A stretch of 52,172 bases of DNA from UBA932 sp031548545 (GCA_031548545.1 JAVBQY010000032.1:1-52172), one strand, 5' to 3'. Counted from the stretch's first letter, positions 43,267-52,172 are shown. Notes: generated by a model from the sequence alone, not told the origin. Numbers and translations are program-made.

Positions 43267-44286
43267 ATGGAAAAAATTATTTTAGGCATCGAATCCTCCT
43301 GTGATGACACATCGGCGGCCGTACTGCGCGGTACCTGTCTTTTATCCAATGTGCTGGCTAACCAGGACGTACATAAAACCTATGGCGGAGTAATCCCTGA
43401 ACTGGCCTCCCGCGCCCATCAGCAGAACATTATTCCGGTGGTGCAGCGCGCCCTGGAGATCGCCGGTATACAGGCCGGTGCTATAGATGCCATCGCCTTT
43501 ACCCGTGGCCCGGGGCTCCTGGGCTCGCTTCTGGTAGGCACATCTTTTGCCAAAGGGCTTTCCCTGGCTTTAGGGAAACCCCTGATAGAGGTGAATCATT
43601 TGCAGGGGCACGTCCTCTCGCACTTTATAGATGTACCCGAGAAAGATTTACCGCATCCGTCCTTTCCTTTTCTTTGCCTGCTCGTTTCCGGAGGCCATAC
43701 GCAGATCATCATAGTGCGCTCTCCGCTGGATTTTCAAATTATAGGCAGTACTACCGATGATGCTGCCGGAGAGGCTTTTGATAAGTGCGCCAAGGTGATG
43801 GGATTACCCTATCCCGGCGGGCCGATAATTGATAAGCTGGCGGCGGAAGGAAATCCCAGGGCCTTTAAGTTTGCCAAACCGCGGGTTGGAGGCTTGGATT
43901 ATAGCTTCAGTGGGTTGAAAACCTCCTTTTTATATTTCCTGCGCGATCGTTTGGCGGAAAATCAGGCGTTTATAGAAGAAAATAAAGCAGACCTCTGCGC
44001 TTCGCTGCAATTTACGGTGGTCGATTTACTGTTGGATAATCTGATCAAGGCGGCGGAGCAGACCGGTATTCGCGAACTGGCAATTGCCGGCGGCGTATCG
44101 GCCAATTCCGGCCTTCGCAAACGTATGCTTGACGAAGCTGCAAAACGGAGCTGGAACGTCTATCTTCCGGAATTTCGATTTACCACAGACAATGCCGCGA
44201 TGATAGCCATTGCCGGTTACTATAAGTTCAGCCAGGGCATGACGGCCCCGCTGGATATCACGCCCGAAACCCGCAGTGCGGAATAG
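43267..44286 (+). CDS. tsaD: tRNA N6-threonylcarbamoyladenosine transferase
   Basis: 339 residues, the normal length. It transfers the threonylcarbamoyl group onto A37 of tRNAs reading ANN codons, together with TsaB and TsaE. Kae1/TsaD motifs: ILGIESSCDDTSAAV at the start, GGVIPELASRAHQQNI, VNHLQGHVLSHF (metal-binding HxxxH), LLVSGGHTQII, GEAFDKCAKVMGLPYPGGP and the late TDNAAMIAIAGY. All look intact. It is transcribed divergently from tamB and ends at a bidirectional terminator. Confidence 0.97.
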   Translation: MEKIILGIESSCDDTSAAVLRGTCLLSNVLANQDVHKTYGGVIPELASRAHQQNIIPVVQRALEIAGIQAGAIDAIAFTRGPGLLGSLLVGTSFAKGLSLALGKPLIEVNHLQGHVLSHFIDVPEKDLPHPSFPFLCLLVSGGHTQIIIVRSPLDFQIIGSTTDDAAGEAFDKCAKVMGLPYPGGPIIDKLAAEGNPRAFKFAKPRVGGLDYSFSGLKTSFLYFLRDRLAENQAFIEENKADLCASLQFTVVDLLLDNLIKAAEQTGIRELAIAGGVSANSGLRKRMLDEAAKRSWNVYLPEFRFTTDNAAMIAIAGYYKFSQGMTAPLDITPETRSAE

Positions 44287-44303
44287 GTTTTAATACGCAA
44301 AAA

Positions 44304-44337
44304 AAAGACCAATAGTAGCTTTATACCATTGGTCTTT
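44304..44337. terminator. Bidirectional terminator between tsaD and phospho-sugar mutase
   Basis: A 10-bp stem (44304-44313 with 44328-44337), 14-base loop, with A-run on the left and T-rich sequence on the right. Confidence 0.85.
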
Positions 44338-44356
44338 CTTCTTGTATCCTTCTTTT

Positions 44357-46087
44357 CTACTCACACAATTCCTGCCGTATCCGCTCAAACTTGGCATCCA
44401 TTGCCGCACTTACGCTGTCGTAACCGGCCTGGTCTTTCAGGTCGGCCCGCACGCCGAAATAGAACTTGATTTTGGGTTCCGTGCCGGAGGGGCGTACGCT
44501 TACAATAGTACCGTCTTGCGTAATAAACTGCAATACATTTGACGTTTCTTCCATATTGATTTTGTGCCGCAGGTCTGCAACCATATCCACGCTTTCCAAT
44601 TTTTTATAGTCATGGATGAGCACCACGCGCGACCCGTCGATACTTTGCGGTGGTTCATTGCGGAACTTCACCATCATCTGTTGGATCTGTTCCAGCCCGT
44701 CCTTTCCTTTCTTGGTCAGCGATACCATTTTTTCCTTGAAGAATCCGAACTCTACATACATATCAAGTAACAGGTCATATACGGACTTGCCTTGTTCTGC
44801 CCCCCAGGCGGCAATTTCTGCCAGCATGCAGCATACCACCACGGCATCCTTGTCACGTACAAAGTCTCCAACCATATAGCCGTAGCTTTCTTCTCCGCCG
44901 CCTATAAAAGTGGTTTTACCTTCCTGTTCGCGGATTACGCCGGCAATGTATTTGAACCCCGTGTATACATTATAGCAGGTTACATTAAAACGTTCCGCCA
45001 TCACCTTGATCATATCAGTGGTTACAATCGTTTTCACGATGTATTCCTTGCCGGTGAGTTTATTCAATTCTTTCCAGCGGCGCAGCAGGTAATAGGAGAG
45101 GAGAGACGCGGTCTGGTTACCATTGATAAGGATAAATTCCTTTTTGTGATTACGTATGGCCAGGCCTACACGGTCTGCGTCGGGGTCGGAGGCCATCACC
45201 ATATCGGCGCCGGCAGCTATGGCTTTATCAATCGCCATTTTTAAAGCGCTCGGTTCTTCGGGGTTGGGTGATTCCACCGTGGGGAAATTTCCGTCGCTAA
45301 CATCCTGCTCCGGCACCCGTATGATATTGGTGAATCCTTTCCGGCGCAAGGCTTCTGGAATCAATGTAACCCCCGTGCCATGCAAGGGCGTGTACACGAT
45401 GCGGATATCGTTATGTTTTTTTACCGCCTCGGGAGAGAGTCCTACGCTCAACACCTTGGCCAGATAAGCTTCGTCCATTTCTTTGCCGATACGTTTGATA
45501 TTATCGGCATTGCCGTTGAATTGCACTTGTTCCGGGCCGGCTATTTTTTCCACTTCGGCAATGATGTTCGTATCATGCGGGGCGGTTACCTGGGCGCCGT
45601 CTTCCCAATAGGCTTTATAGCCGTTATATTCTTTGGGATTATGTGAAGCCGTAATCACCACGCCGCTTTGGCAGCCCAGGTGACGGATGGCAAAACTCAG
45701 TTCAGGGGTGGGGCGCAGACTTTCAAACAAGAATACTTTGATGCCGTTGGCGGCAAATACTTCGGCCGTTACCTGGGCAAAATAAGCGCTATTGTTGCGG
45801 CTGTCGTGTGCAATAGCCACCTTGATTTCGGCTAAAGCCGGAAAATTTGCCTTCAGGTAATTGGACAGTCCCTGTGTCGCCATCCCCACTGTATATTTAT
45901 TCATGCGGTTGGTACCCACGCCCATGATGCCGCGCAGTCCGCCTGTGCCGAACTCCAGGATCCTGTAAAAACTTTCTTCCAATTCCTTCGGGTTATTTTC
46001 CATCATCAGTTTTACCTGAGCCTTGGTCTCCTCGTCATAGCTTCCGGTGAGCCATGCGTTGGCACGTTGTTTAACAATTTCGTCCAT
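44357..46087 (-). CDS. Phospho-sugar mutase (phosphoglucomutase/phosphomannomutase family)
   Basis: 576 residues from ATG 46087 (MDEIVKQRANAW); the frame continues to 46162 but that part overlaps rfbD. Alpha-D-phosphohexomutase that interconverts hexose 1- and 6-phosphates. Active-site phosphoserine loop TASHNPKEYNGYKAY, metal loop DPDADRVGLA, sugar-specificity loop GGGEESYGYMVGDF and phosphate-binding RPSGTEPKIKFYF are all present. This long form is typical of Bacteroidota and Firmicutes. It follows rfbD by 29 nt, so both serve nucleotide-sugar supply. Confidence 0.93.
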   Translation of the reverse strand: MDEIVKQRANAWLTGSYDEETKAQVKLMMENNPKELEESFYRILEFGTGGLRGIMGVGTNRMNKYTVGMATQGLSNYLKANFPALAEIKVAIAHDSRNNSAYFAQVTAEVFAANGIKVFLFESLRPTPELSFAIRHLGCQSGVVITASHNPKEYNGYKAYWEDGAQVTAPHDTNIIAEVEKIAGPEQVQFNGNADNIKRIGKEMDEAYLAKVLSVGLSPEAVKKHNDIRIVYTPLHGTGVTLIPEALRRKGFTNIIRVPEQDVSDGNFPTVESPNPEEPSALKMAIDKAIAAGADMVMASDPDADRVGLAIRNHKKEFILINGNQTASLLSYYLLRRWKELNKLTGKEYIVKTIVTTDMIKVMAERFNVTCYNVYTGFKYIAGVIREQEGKTTFIGGGEESYGYMVGDFVRDKDAVVVCCMLAEIAAWGAEQGKSVYDLLLDMYVEFGFFKEKMVSLTKKGKDGLEQIQQMMVKFRNEPPQSIDGSRVVLIHDYKKLESVDMVADLRHKINMEETSNVLQFITQDGTIVSVRPSGTEPKIKFYFGVRADLKDQAGYDSVSAAMDAKFERIRQELCE

Positions 46088-46116
46088 AGATCTATATAGG
46101 TTTAAAGATTTACAAT

Positions 46117-46989
46117 TTATAAGCTTTTCTGTTGGAAGCAACGCTGCAGGGCGTCGTCCCAAGCCGGAATTTCAATGCCGTAAGTGCTTTTGATTTTCTC
46201 TTTGCTCAGGATACTGTATGCCGGACGGCGTGCGGCGGTGGGGTATTGATCGGTGCTAATCGGGTGGGTGGTGCAGTGGCGGTGTCCAAGCTCCATGATG
46301 CGTTGCGCAAACTCATACCAGCTGCAATGCCCTTCATTCGTATAATGGTAAACTCCAGGAACAAAATCCGTTTCTTTGTTGGCTGTTTTCATTATGATGC
46401 GAAGCAGGGCGTCTGCCAGATCGGCTGCATACGTAGGCGATCCTACCTGGTCGCTTACAACATTGATATCCTTACGTTCTGCGCCCAGCCGCAGCATCGT
46501 ATTCACAAAATTATTGCCATCGGCCGTATACAACCATGCCGTGCGTACCACCATGCTGTGTGCATAGCTGAGGGCGGCCTTTTCGCCGGCCAATTTAGAT
46601 ATGCCGTAGACCGATTGCGGGTTCACCGGATCCGATTCCAGGTAGGGGTGCTCATTACGGCCGTCAAAGACATAATCCGTAGAAATATGAATCAACTTGG
46701 CATTCACAATGCTTGCAGCCGCTACCAGATGTTCCACTACATAGGCATTTAGAGCAAAGGCCCGCTCTTCATCCTCCTCAGCTTTATCGACCGCCGTATA
46801 TGCGGCGCAATTGATGATAAAATGAGGACGATGCCCGTTAATATAGTTTTTTACCGACGGACTCTGGCATAGATCCAGCGTGTCTACGTCGGTGCACAAT
46901 AATTCCAGATCCGGATAACCGGCCGCGCAATGTTGCAGGTCGCGGCCCAATTGGCCTTTACAGCCGGTAATGAGGACTTTTATTGACAT
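46117..46989 (-). CDS. rfbD: dTDP-4-dehydrorhamnose reductase
   Basis: 290 residues. Short-chain dehydrogenase/reductase that makes dTDP-L-rhamnose in the last step. NADPH-binding start VLITGCKGQLGRDL, then NCAAYTAVDKAEEDEERAFALN, HISTDYVFDG with the catalytic Ser/Thr/Tyr region (PVNPQSVYGISKLAGE, the YxxxK motif), VVRTAWLY and VSDQVGSPTYAADLA. The other rml genes are not in the window. Product would feed surface polysaccharide synthesis. Confidence 0.93.
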   Translation of the reverse strand: MSIKVLITGCKGQLGRDLQHCAAGYPDLELLCTDVDTLDLCQSPSVKNYINGHRPHFIINCAAYTAVDKAEEDEERAFALNAYVVEHLVAAASIVNAKLIHISTDYVFDGRNEHPYLESDPVNPQSVYGISKLAGEKAALSYAHSMVVRTAWLYTADGNNFVNTMLRLGAERKDINVVSDQVGSPTYAADLADALLRIIMKTANKETDFVPGVYHYTNEGHCSWYEFAQRIMELGHRHCTTHPISTDQYPTAARRPAYSILSKEKIKSTYGIEIPAWDDALQRCFQQKSL

Positions 46990-47002
46990 AAATTATAAGA
47001 AT

Positions 47003-47010
47003 CAAAAATA
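47003..47010 (-). promoter_or_regulatory. -7 box of rfbD-mutase operon
   Basis: TATTTTTG on the minus strand, 13 nt upstream of the rfbD ATG. It shares the 11-base string caaaaatacga (plus strand) with the alaS promoter region. Confidence 0.45.
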
Positions 47011-47065
47011 CGAAGATAGTATTTATTTTTAAAGCGGCAAACTTTTAAAATTTTAAACTTTTTTT

Positions 47066-47073
47066 TACCTTTG
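47066..47073 (+). promoter_or_regulatory. -7 box of dnaX, nearly leaderless
   Basis: TACCTTTG ends 7 nt before the dnaX ATG at 47081. The expected -33 position has only a T-tract. Confidence 0.5.
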
Positions 47074-47080
47074 TAGCCTT

Positions 47081-48883
47081 ATGGAACAATTTGTTGTATC
47101 GGCACGGAAGTATCGCCCGCTGACCTTTGAGTCGGTTGTGGGGCAGGGCAATATAGGTGTAACCTTGAAAAATGCCATCAAACGCGGGCACCTGGCGCAC
47201 GCCTACCTGTTTTGCGGTCCGCGCGGTGTGGGTAAAACCACCTGCGCCCGTATCTTTGCCAAAACCATTAACTGTCTGCAACCCACTGCAGATATGGAAG
47301 CCTGTGGCGAGTGCGAATCCTGCCGCTCTTTTGCCGAGAACCGTTCCTACAGCATCCATGAACTGGATGCCGCCTCCAACAACTCCGTGGACGATATCCG
47401 TATCCTAACCGAGCAGGTGCGCGTACCGCCTCAGATCGGCAAATACAGTGTCTATATCATAGACGAGGTGCACATGCTCTCGGCTTCGGCTTTCAATGCC
47501 TTCCTGAAGACCCTGGAAGAACCGCCCGCCCATGCTATATTTATTCTGGCTACCACCGAGAAGCACAAGATTATACCCACCATTTTGTCGCGCTGCCAGA
47601 TTTACGATTTCAGCCGTATTACCATCCCCGATATGGTGCGGCACCTTTCGGCCATCGCTGCCAAAGAAAATGTGACGGTCGAATCCGCTGCACTCAATAT
47701 CATTGCCCAAAAAGCGGATGGCGCCATGCGCGACGCCCTTTCCATCTATGATCAGGTGGTTGCTTTCTGTGGGGATAATATCACCTATGCCGGCGTCATC
47801 GAAAACCTGAACGTACTTGACTACGACTATTATTTCAAATTGACGGACCATTTCCTGCAACGGCGTTTTTCCGATGCCCTCTTGGTTTTTGACGAAGTGC
47901 TTGCCAGGGGCTTTGACGCGCAGCATTTCATAGCCGGACTGAGCGCACATTTCCGTGACCTGCTGGTATGCAAGGACCCGCGCACTCTCCAGTTGCTGGA
48001 AGTCGGAGATACCATTGCCGAACGCTACAAGGAACAAGCGGCCGTGGCGCCTCCCGCATTCCTGTTCGAGGCCCTGCAGTTGACCAACGCCTGTGAAATG
48101 GGCTACAAAGCCAGCGGAAATCCGCGCCTTCACATTGAATTGACCCTGGTGCGACTGGCCAATATCGACGCCGGAAAGAAAAACGATAGCCTCAATGACG
48201 AACAGGCCGTGAGCAACAATACTCCTGCTGCCGTTCTTTCCTCTGTTGTTCCTGTTTCAGCGCCTGCCGCCCAACCTGTCTCCACGGTGGCTGTAGAGCC
48301 GCCGGTTGCAGAAGTTCCTGCCGCCATAACAGCAGCTGCATCCCCTGCCGCATCCGTCACCCCGGTGACGCCCGTTATACACCGCTCGCCGGCTACATCA
48401 CAGGATCCGCCGCTGCCGCCTGCGCCCAAGAAATCTTTTTCACTGAAATCCGCCATGAGGCAAGCCGAGCAGGAAGAAAAAGAGGAAGAACAGCTCCGTG
48501 AAGATAATGCCTTTACTCAGGAAGCCCTTGAAACAGCTTGGGAAGCCCTGACAGAACATGTTTCGGCTACTCCGCGGCTGGTACGCCTGGCCAATGCCCT
48601 TAAAAGCGCAGCGCCTACCCTTAAAGAAGGAAATACCATAAGCTTTTTTGTAATGAATGAGGTGCAGAAAGATTGGCTACTCAAAAATATGGCTGACGAG
48701 ATCCTCGGTTTTCTTGGTAAAACCCTGCATAACCATTACATTCAATTGGACGTTACTGTCGCCGAAACGACGGACGACAACAAGTCCAAGCTTTATATGC
48801 CGGCTGATCAATTCCGCTACCTGACCGAAAAATACGACAACGTCCGTGAACTGCGGAACGCCATCAACCTGGATGTGAAATAA
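47081..48883 (+). CDS. dnaX: DNA polymerase III subunit gamma/tau
   Basis: 600 residues. AAA+ subunit of the clamp loader that opens and loads the sliding clamp. Walker A GPRGVGKTT at 46-54, a four-Cys zinc module at 65, 75, 78 and 81, Walker B IIDEVH at 127-131 region, and the SRC sensor (LSRCQIYDF). After the collar domain (ends about 365) comes an Ala/Pro/Val/Ser-rich linker of about 80 residues, then a tau-like C-terminal domain (EEKEEEQLREDNAFTQEALETAW...). No typical A-run slippery site with stem-loop was seen, so a separate gamma form is not predicted. It ends one base from the stop of the convergent EamA gene. Confidence 0.96.
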   Translation: MEQFVVSARKYRPLTFESVVGQGNIGVTLKNAIKRGHLAHAYLFCGPRGVGKTTCARIFAKTINCLQPTADMEACGECESCRSFAENRSYSIHELDAASNNSVDDIRILTEQVRVPPQIGKYSVYIIDEVHMLSASAFNAFLKTLEEPPAHAIFILATTEKHKIIPTILSRCQIYDFSRITIPDMVRHLSAIAAKENVTVESAALNIIAQKADGAMRDALSIYDQVVAFCGDNITYAGVIENLNVLDYDYYFKLTDHFLQRRFSDALLVFDEVLARGFDAQHFIAGLSAHFRDLLVCKDPRTLQLLEVGDTIAERYKEQAAVAPPAFLFEALQLTNACEMGYKASGNPRLHIELTLVRLANIDAGKKNDSLNDEQAVSNNTPAAVLSSVVPVSAPAAQPVSTVAVEPPVAEVPAAITAAASPAASVTPVTPVIHRSPATSQDPPLPPAPKKSFSLKSAMRQAEQEEKEEEQLREDNAFTQEALETAWEALTEHVSATPRLVRLANALKSAAPTLKEGNTISFFVMNEVQKDWLLKNMADEILGFLGKTLHNHYIQLDVTVAETTDDNKSKLYMPADQFRYLTEKYDNVRELRNAINLDVK

Positions 48884-48884
48884 G

Positions 48885-49778
48885 CTACCGCTTCTTTAGT
48901 TGGGATAACACCAGTCCGGCCACCACAATCAGTACGCCGGCTACATTATAAGTGTAAAGCTTTTCGAGCCCCATAAAGGCCGAGAATAATAGCGTAACCA
49001 CCGGAATCAACGTACAGAACATACTTGCTTTGGTCACTCCGATATGGTGTATGGCTTGTACATATGACAAAAATGCAATACACGACGGGAAAATAACCAA
49101 TAGCAGCAGCGGATAAATGTTCCGGAAAGAGAAGTTAAAATGAGACAGCGCATTGGCTTCAAACAAGCAAAAGGGAAGGAAAAACACTACACCGATCAGG
49201 TTCTGCCATAAGACAATCATTACCGGCGTATAATTATCACTCAGCTTTTTAATGACCAAAGAATAGCCTGTGGCCGAGAAAACAGCCAACAACAGCATCA
49301 CAAACCCCAGCGGATGGACGTTCAGTTGCATCTCCTCATTCATTAATGATAATATAACGCCGGCCAGCGCTATAAAAACGCCGGCCATATTTGTTTTGCT
49401 TATCCGTTCGTTATATATGGCATATCCCATAACCATAGTAAATAATGGAAGGGTGGATATCACGATAGAAGATATGGCCGGTGAGTCCGTCAACACTATA
49501 CCATTGGTCTCGCCGATAAAATAGAGGAAAGGCTCAAATATCACCAACAAGAGAAACCATTTCAGGTCGCGCCGTTTTATCCGGACAAATTTTTTGGAGA
49601 TAACGGCCACCGCCAGCAATAACATTGACGCTAAAAAGAGTCGTATGCCCAACAAGCTGTAAAGCGGAAAACCGTTACGCAGCAACTGGCCTGACCATAC
49701 GAATGACAAACCCCAGAACATCGTAGCCCCAATAACGCCTATGTATGTTCCTGCATTTTGTTTCACCTGTACCTTCAT
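48885..49778 (-). CDS. DMT-superfamily (EamA) transporter
   Basis: 297 residues with about ten transmembrane helices in two homologous EamA halves. The first half begins GVIGATMFWGLSFVWSGQLL and has the FLYFIGETNGIVLTDSPAISSIVIST helix pair region; the second starts near SATGYSLVIKKLSDNYTPV and ends with the VAGVLIVVAGLVLSQLKKR helix. Drug/metabolite exporters or amino-acid carriers are common relatives; substrate unknown. Convergent with dnaX with no terminator between them. Confidence 0.9.
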   Translation of the reverse strand: MKVQVKQNAGTYIGVIGATMFWGLSFVWSGQLLRNGFPLYSLLGIRLFLASMLLLAVAVISKKFVRIKRRDLKWFLLLVIFEPFLYFIGETNGIVLTDSPAISSIVISTLPLFTMVMGYAIYNERISKTNMAGVFIALAGVILSLMNEEMQLNVHPLGFVMLLLAVFSATGYSLVIKKLSDNYTPVMIVLWQNLIGVVFFLPFCLFEANALSHFNFSFRNIYPLLLLVIFPSCIAFLSYVQAIHHIGVTKASMFCTLIPVVTLLFSAFMGLEKLYTYNVAGVLIVVAGLVLSQLKKR

Positions 49779-49811
49779 TGCAGTAAGCCTTGCGAACCTG
49801 AAATTTATACT

Positions 49812-51143
49812 TTAATTGAAAAGCAGCTGTTGCCCTTTTTTACTATCATCCGCAACGCCGTCATTGAACACCAAAGACCCATTGACAAAGGTATGCGTAA
49901 CACGTGCATGGAAAGATTCTCCCTCATACGGAGACCATCCGCATTTGTACAATATATTGTCTTTATTCACCGTAAAAGGCGCATTGGGGTTGACCAATAC
50001 CAGATCTGCGAAATATCCCTCACGGATGAAGCCGCGTTGGCGTATGTTGAAAACACGTGCAGGGGCGTGGCACATACGTTCCACCACCAGCTCCGGTGTA
50101 AAAATATTCCTGCGGCATAACTCCAGCATCGCCGGGAGAGTATGTTGCACCAATGGCAGCCCGGACGGCGCCTGTAAATAGGCCTGCTGTTTTTCACTCC
50201 ATAAATGCGGTGCGTGGTCAGACGCCACTACGGCAATTGTACCCTTGTATACCGCCTTGCGCAAAGCTTCGCGGTCGTCTGCGCTTTTTATAGCCGGATT
50301 GCACTTGATCAGGTTACCCAGCCGCGCATAATCTTCATCGCAAAACCACAGGTGGTGTACGCACACTTCACCTGTAATATATTCTTCCGTCGGAAAATTC
50401 TGCGCCTCACGGGCTGTGGTCAGGTGCAGCACATGCAGGCGACTGGTATACCTCAAGGCCAGGTCTATGGCCTTTGCCGTAGAACGCATACAGGCTTCCG
50501 TATTGCGGATCAGCGGATGGCAGGAGGCCGGGATATTTTCGCCATAACGTTGTTGGAAACGCTCCAGCTGCTCTCGTATAATCTGTTCATCTTCGCAGTG
50601 CGTAGCAATCAGTACCGGCGACTCGGCAAAAACCGCCTGCAATGTCTTTTCATTATCCACCAACATATTTCCGGTAGACGAACCCATGAACACTTTCACC
50701 CCGCACACCTCTTGCGGGTTCAACCGTTTTATTTCAGCGATATTTTCATTGGTAGCGCCCAAATAAAAAGAATAATTGGCCAGCGACGTTTCTGCTGCGC
50801 GAATATATTTCTCTTCTAACTGTGACAGGGTAGTGGCCGGCGGATTATTATTCGGCATATCCATGAACGAGGTCACCCCTCCGGCCACTGCCGCCCGGCT
50901 TTCAGAACTTATATCTGCCTTTTGTGTGGCGCCTGGTTCGCGGAAATGCACCTGGTCATCAATGACACCCGGAAGCAGCCATAGTCCGGAGGCGTCAATC
51001 ACTTCACCATCCATTCCGGTTGGCGCTGCACCTTTGAACACCTGTTTGATCCGTTCGCCTTCAATTACCACGCCACCGATGTATTTTTCATTTTCATTGA
51101 TGACAGTAGCATTGATGATAACCTTCTTAAATTGATTTCCCAA
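49812..51143 (-). CDS. pyrC: Dihydroorotase
   Basis: 443 residues, class I (long) type. It cyclises carbamoyl aspartate to dihydroorotate in pyrimidine synthesis. Metal-binding motif VHFREPGATQKADI, MPNNNPPA, GVKVFMGSSTGN, LIATHCEDE, LHVLHLTTA and VASDHAPHLW are all present and in order. No other pyr gene is nearby. The next gene upstream in the direction of transcription is a DPM1-like glycosyltransferase, 24 nt away, so the two are probably co-transcribed. Confidence 0.94.
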   Translation of the reverse strand: MGNQFKKVIINATVINENEKYIGGVVIEGERIKQVFKGAAPTGMDGEVIDASGLWLLPGVIDDQVHFREPGATQKADISSESRAAVAGGVTSFMDMPNNNPPATTLSQLEEKYIRAAETSLANYSFYLGATNENIAEIKRLNPQEVCGVKVFMGSSTGNMLVDNEKTLQAVFAESPVLIATHCEDEQIIREQLERFQQRYGENIPASCHPLIRNTEACMRSTAKAIDLALRYTSRLHVLHLTTAREAQNFPTEEYITGEVCVHHLWFCDEDYARLGNLIKCNPAIKSADDREALRKAVYKGTIAVVASDHAPHLWSEKQQAYLQAPSGLPLVQHTLPAMLELCRRNIFTPELVVERMCHAPARVFNIRQRGFIREGYFADLVLVNPNAPFTVNKDNILYKCGWSPYEGESFHARVTHTFVNGSLVFNDGVADDSKKGQQLLFN

Positions 51144-51167
51144 ACCTTAGTCTCCTATCTTAATCTT

Positions 51168-51890
51168 TTAATTTCCTCTTATCTTGCGGAAGCGTAATCC
51201 CATTACACCCCAGAACGCTTCACCGAATATGCCGCCGCTCATTTTAGATTTACCTTCCTTGCGATCTATGAAAATAATGGGCACTTCCTGTAACTTAAAT
51301 CCTAACTTATAGGCTGTATATTTCATCTCTATCTGGAAACCGTAACCCTTCATCCGTATAGTATCGAAGTTAATTGTTTCAAGTACCTTTTTGCGATAAC
51401 ATTTGAAACCGGCCGTAGTATCATTAATTTTCATGCCCAATACAAAACGAACGTATTTAGAAGCAAAGTATGACATCAACACGCGCCCTATCGGCCAATT
51501 CACCACGCTGACACCGCAGCAGTAGCGGGATCCTATGGCCACATCTGCGCCTTGCGAGCAGGCATCATACAAGTGAATAAGATCATCCGGATTGTGTGAA
51601 AAGTCTGCGTCCATTTCAAAGATATAATCATATCCATGTTTCAGCGCCCACTGAAAGCCGGCGATATAGGCCGTTCCCAGTCCCAGCTTTCCCTTGCGTT
51701 CTACCAAATACAGGCGTTGCTCAAACTCTTTCTGTAGTCCTTTAATGATTTTAGCCGTACCGTCGGGTGAACCATCATCAATAATTAAGACATGGAAGTC
51801 CCCGTCGAGAGACATTACCTTGCGTACGATACGTTCGGCATTTTCTTTCTCATTATAAGTAGGTATAATTACCAATTTTTCAACTTTCAT
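51168..51890 (-). CDS. Polyprenol monophosphomannose synthase (DPM1-like glycosyltransferase)
   Basis: 240 residues from ATG 51890 (MKVEKLVIIPTYNEKENAERI); an ATG two codons earlier (51896) is equally possible. Family 2 glycosyltransferase that transfers a hexose, usually mannose from GDP-mannose, to a polyprenyl phosphate. IIDDGSPDGT, FEMDADFSHNPDDL (the DxD) and IGSRYCCGVSVVNWPIGR match the family. It has only the catalytic domain, without the C-terminal membrane helices of some relatives. Likely role: lipid-linked sugar donor for surface glycans or protein glycosylation. Confidence 0.92.
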   Translation of the reverse strand: MKVEKLVIIPTYNEKENAERIVRKVMSLDGDFHVLIIDDGSPDGTAKIIKGLQKEFEQRLYLVERKGKLGLGTAYIAGFQWALKHGYDYIFEMDADFSHNPDDLIHLYDACSQGADVAIGSRYCCGVSVVNWPIGRVLMSYFASKYVRFVLGMKINDTTAGFKCYRKKVLETINFDTIRMKGYGFQIEMKYTAYKLGFKLQEVPIIFIDRKEGKSKMSGGIFGEAFWGVMGLRFRKIRGN

Positions 51891-52039
51891 GGACATTGTT
51901 TTTTATATTTTGGGCAGCTAAGGTACGGAAATAAGCTGGATAAATTGCGAAACTACAACTTTAATTTATAATTGGCTAAAAATTTTTCCCTTGATTTTCA
52001 GCGTAATGTGATTTTTCTTCAAAAAAAAGACAAAATAAT

Positions 52040-52070
52040 TTTGGTAGATTAAAAAAAGTCCTTACCTTTG
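52040..52070 (+). promoter_or_regulatory. Consensus promoter driving a gene beyond the right edge
   Basis: TTTG (52040-52043), exactly 19 nt, TACCTTTG (52063-52070): a perfect Bacteroidota promoter. Downstream is a leader of at least 100 nt with a small hairpin (cgga-aacg-tccg, 52080-52091) and a short frame ATG 52115 to TAA 52141 (MYWKTSTI). No gene start can be assigned inside the window. The rest of the gap 51891-52039 is AT-rich with nothing recognised. Confidence 0.8.
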
Positions 52071-52172
52071 CAGCCCTTTCGGAAACGTCCGGGGGGCAAA
52101 CAAGAAGCTCATTGATGTATTGGAAGACAAGTACCATTTAAAGTACTAAAAGAGTAGAGCGTCAATAAATTT

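Noticed and set aside
47081..48883. Programmed frameshift in dnaX producing a gamma form
   Set aside because: No A6G-type slippery run followed by a strong hairpin was found in the linker region.
1..52172. CRISPR array, rRNA operon, intact insertion sequence or prophage
   Set aside because: No regularly spaced repeats, rRNA sequence, transposase or phage genes were seen on either strand.

Overview
The window reads as chromosomal DNA of a member of the phylum Bacteroidota. Evidence for this: promoters repeatedly match the phylum's TTTG/TTG-N19-20-TAnnTTTG consensus; there are two TonB-dependent receptors (one paired with a DUF4249 lipoprotein), a gliding/type IX secretion C-terminal sorting domain, a long-form urocanate hydratase, a single LptF/G permease and a Bacteroidota-type TamB. 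The order within the phylum cannot be fixed from the sequence alone. Almost everything from 3.2 kb onward is ordinary, densely packed core genome on both strands. The first 3.1 kb is a visibly AT-richer accessory patch.

Region 1 (1-3180) is the tail of an Rhs/polymorphic-toxin locus. It holds the 3' end of an Rhs gene with a variable toxin tip, a MORN-repeat (YwqK-type) lipoprotein overlapping it, a second displaced Rhs core fragment with a different tip, a small two-helix membrane ORF carrying a perfect 34-nt palindrome, and a decayed AAA ATPase fragment. A tRNA-Gln gene with its own promoter and terminator closes the patch. Region 2 (3.3-13.8 kb) has a TonB-dependent receptor, then tyrS - T9SS cargo protein - hisS, an HU gene with a textbook promoter and terminator, and a TonB receptor/DUF4249 pair. 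Region 3 (13.8-21.5 kb, minus strand) is a tight alaS-hutU-lptFG-fmt-thiN gene string. Divergent from it (21.6-25.6 kb) is M23 peptidase-M23 peptidase-MerR-Nif3-zinc ribbon.

Region 4 (25.8-33.8 kb) is the most interesting intact cluster: a membrane-anchored HEAT-like protein, a processive family 2 glycosyltransferase, a TPR protein fused to a YaiO-type outer-membrane barrel, a DUF4838 lipoprotein and a DUF1573 lipoprotein, all within a few bases of each other or overlapping. I infer a synthase-dependent exopolysaccharide assembly and export machine, analogous in architecture to Pga-type systems but built from different parts.

Region 5 (33.9-52.2 kb) contains a carboxyltransferase protein whose biotinyl-like C-terminal domain lacks the expected lysine, a lipoprotein amidohydrolase, a tamB-namZ-like pair, tsaD, a phospho-sugar mutase with rfbD, dnaX, an EamA transporter, pyrC and a dolichol-phosphate-mannose-synthase-like glycosyltransferase. 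A strong promoter at the right edge drives a gene outside the window. No rRNA, CRISPR array, intact insertion sequence or prophage was seen.
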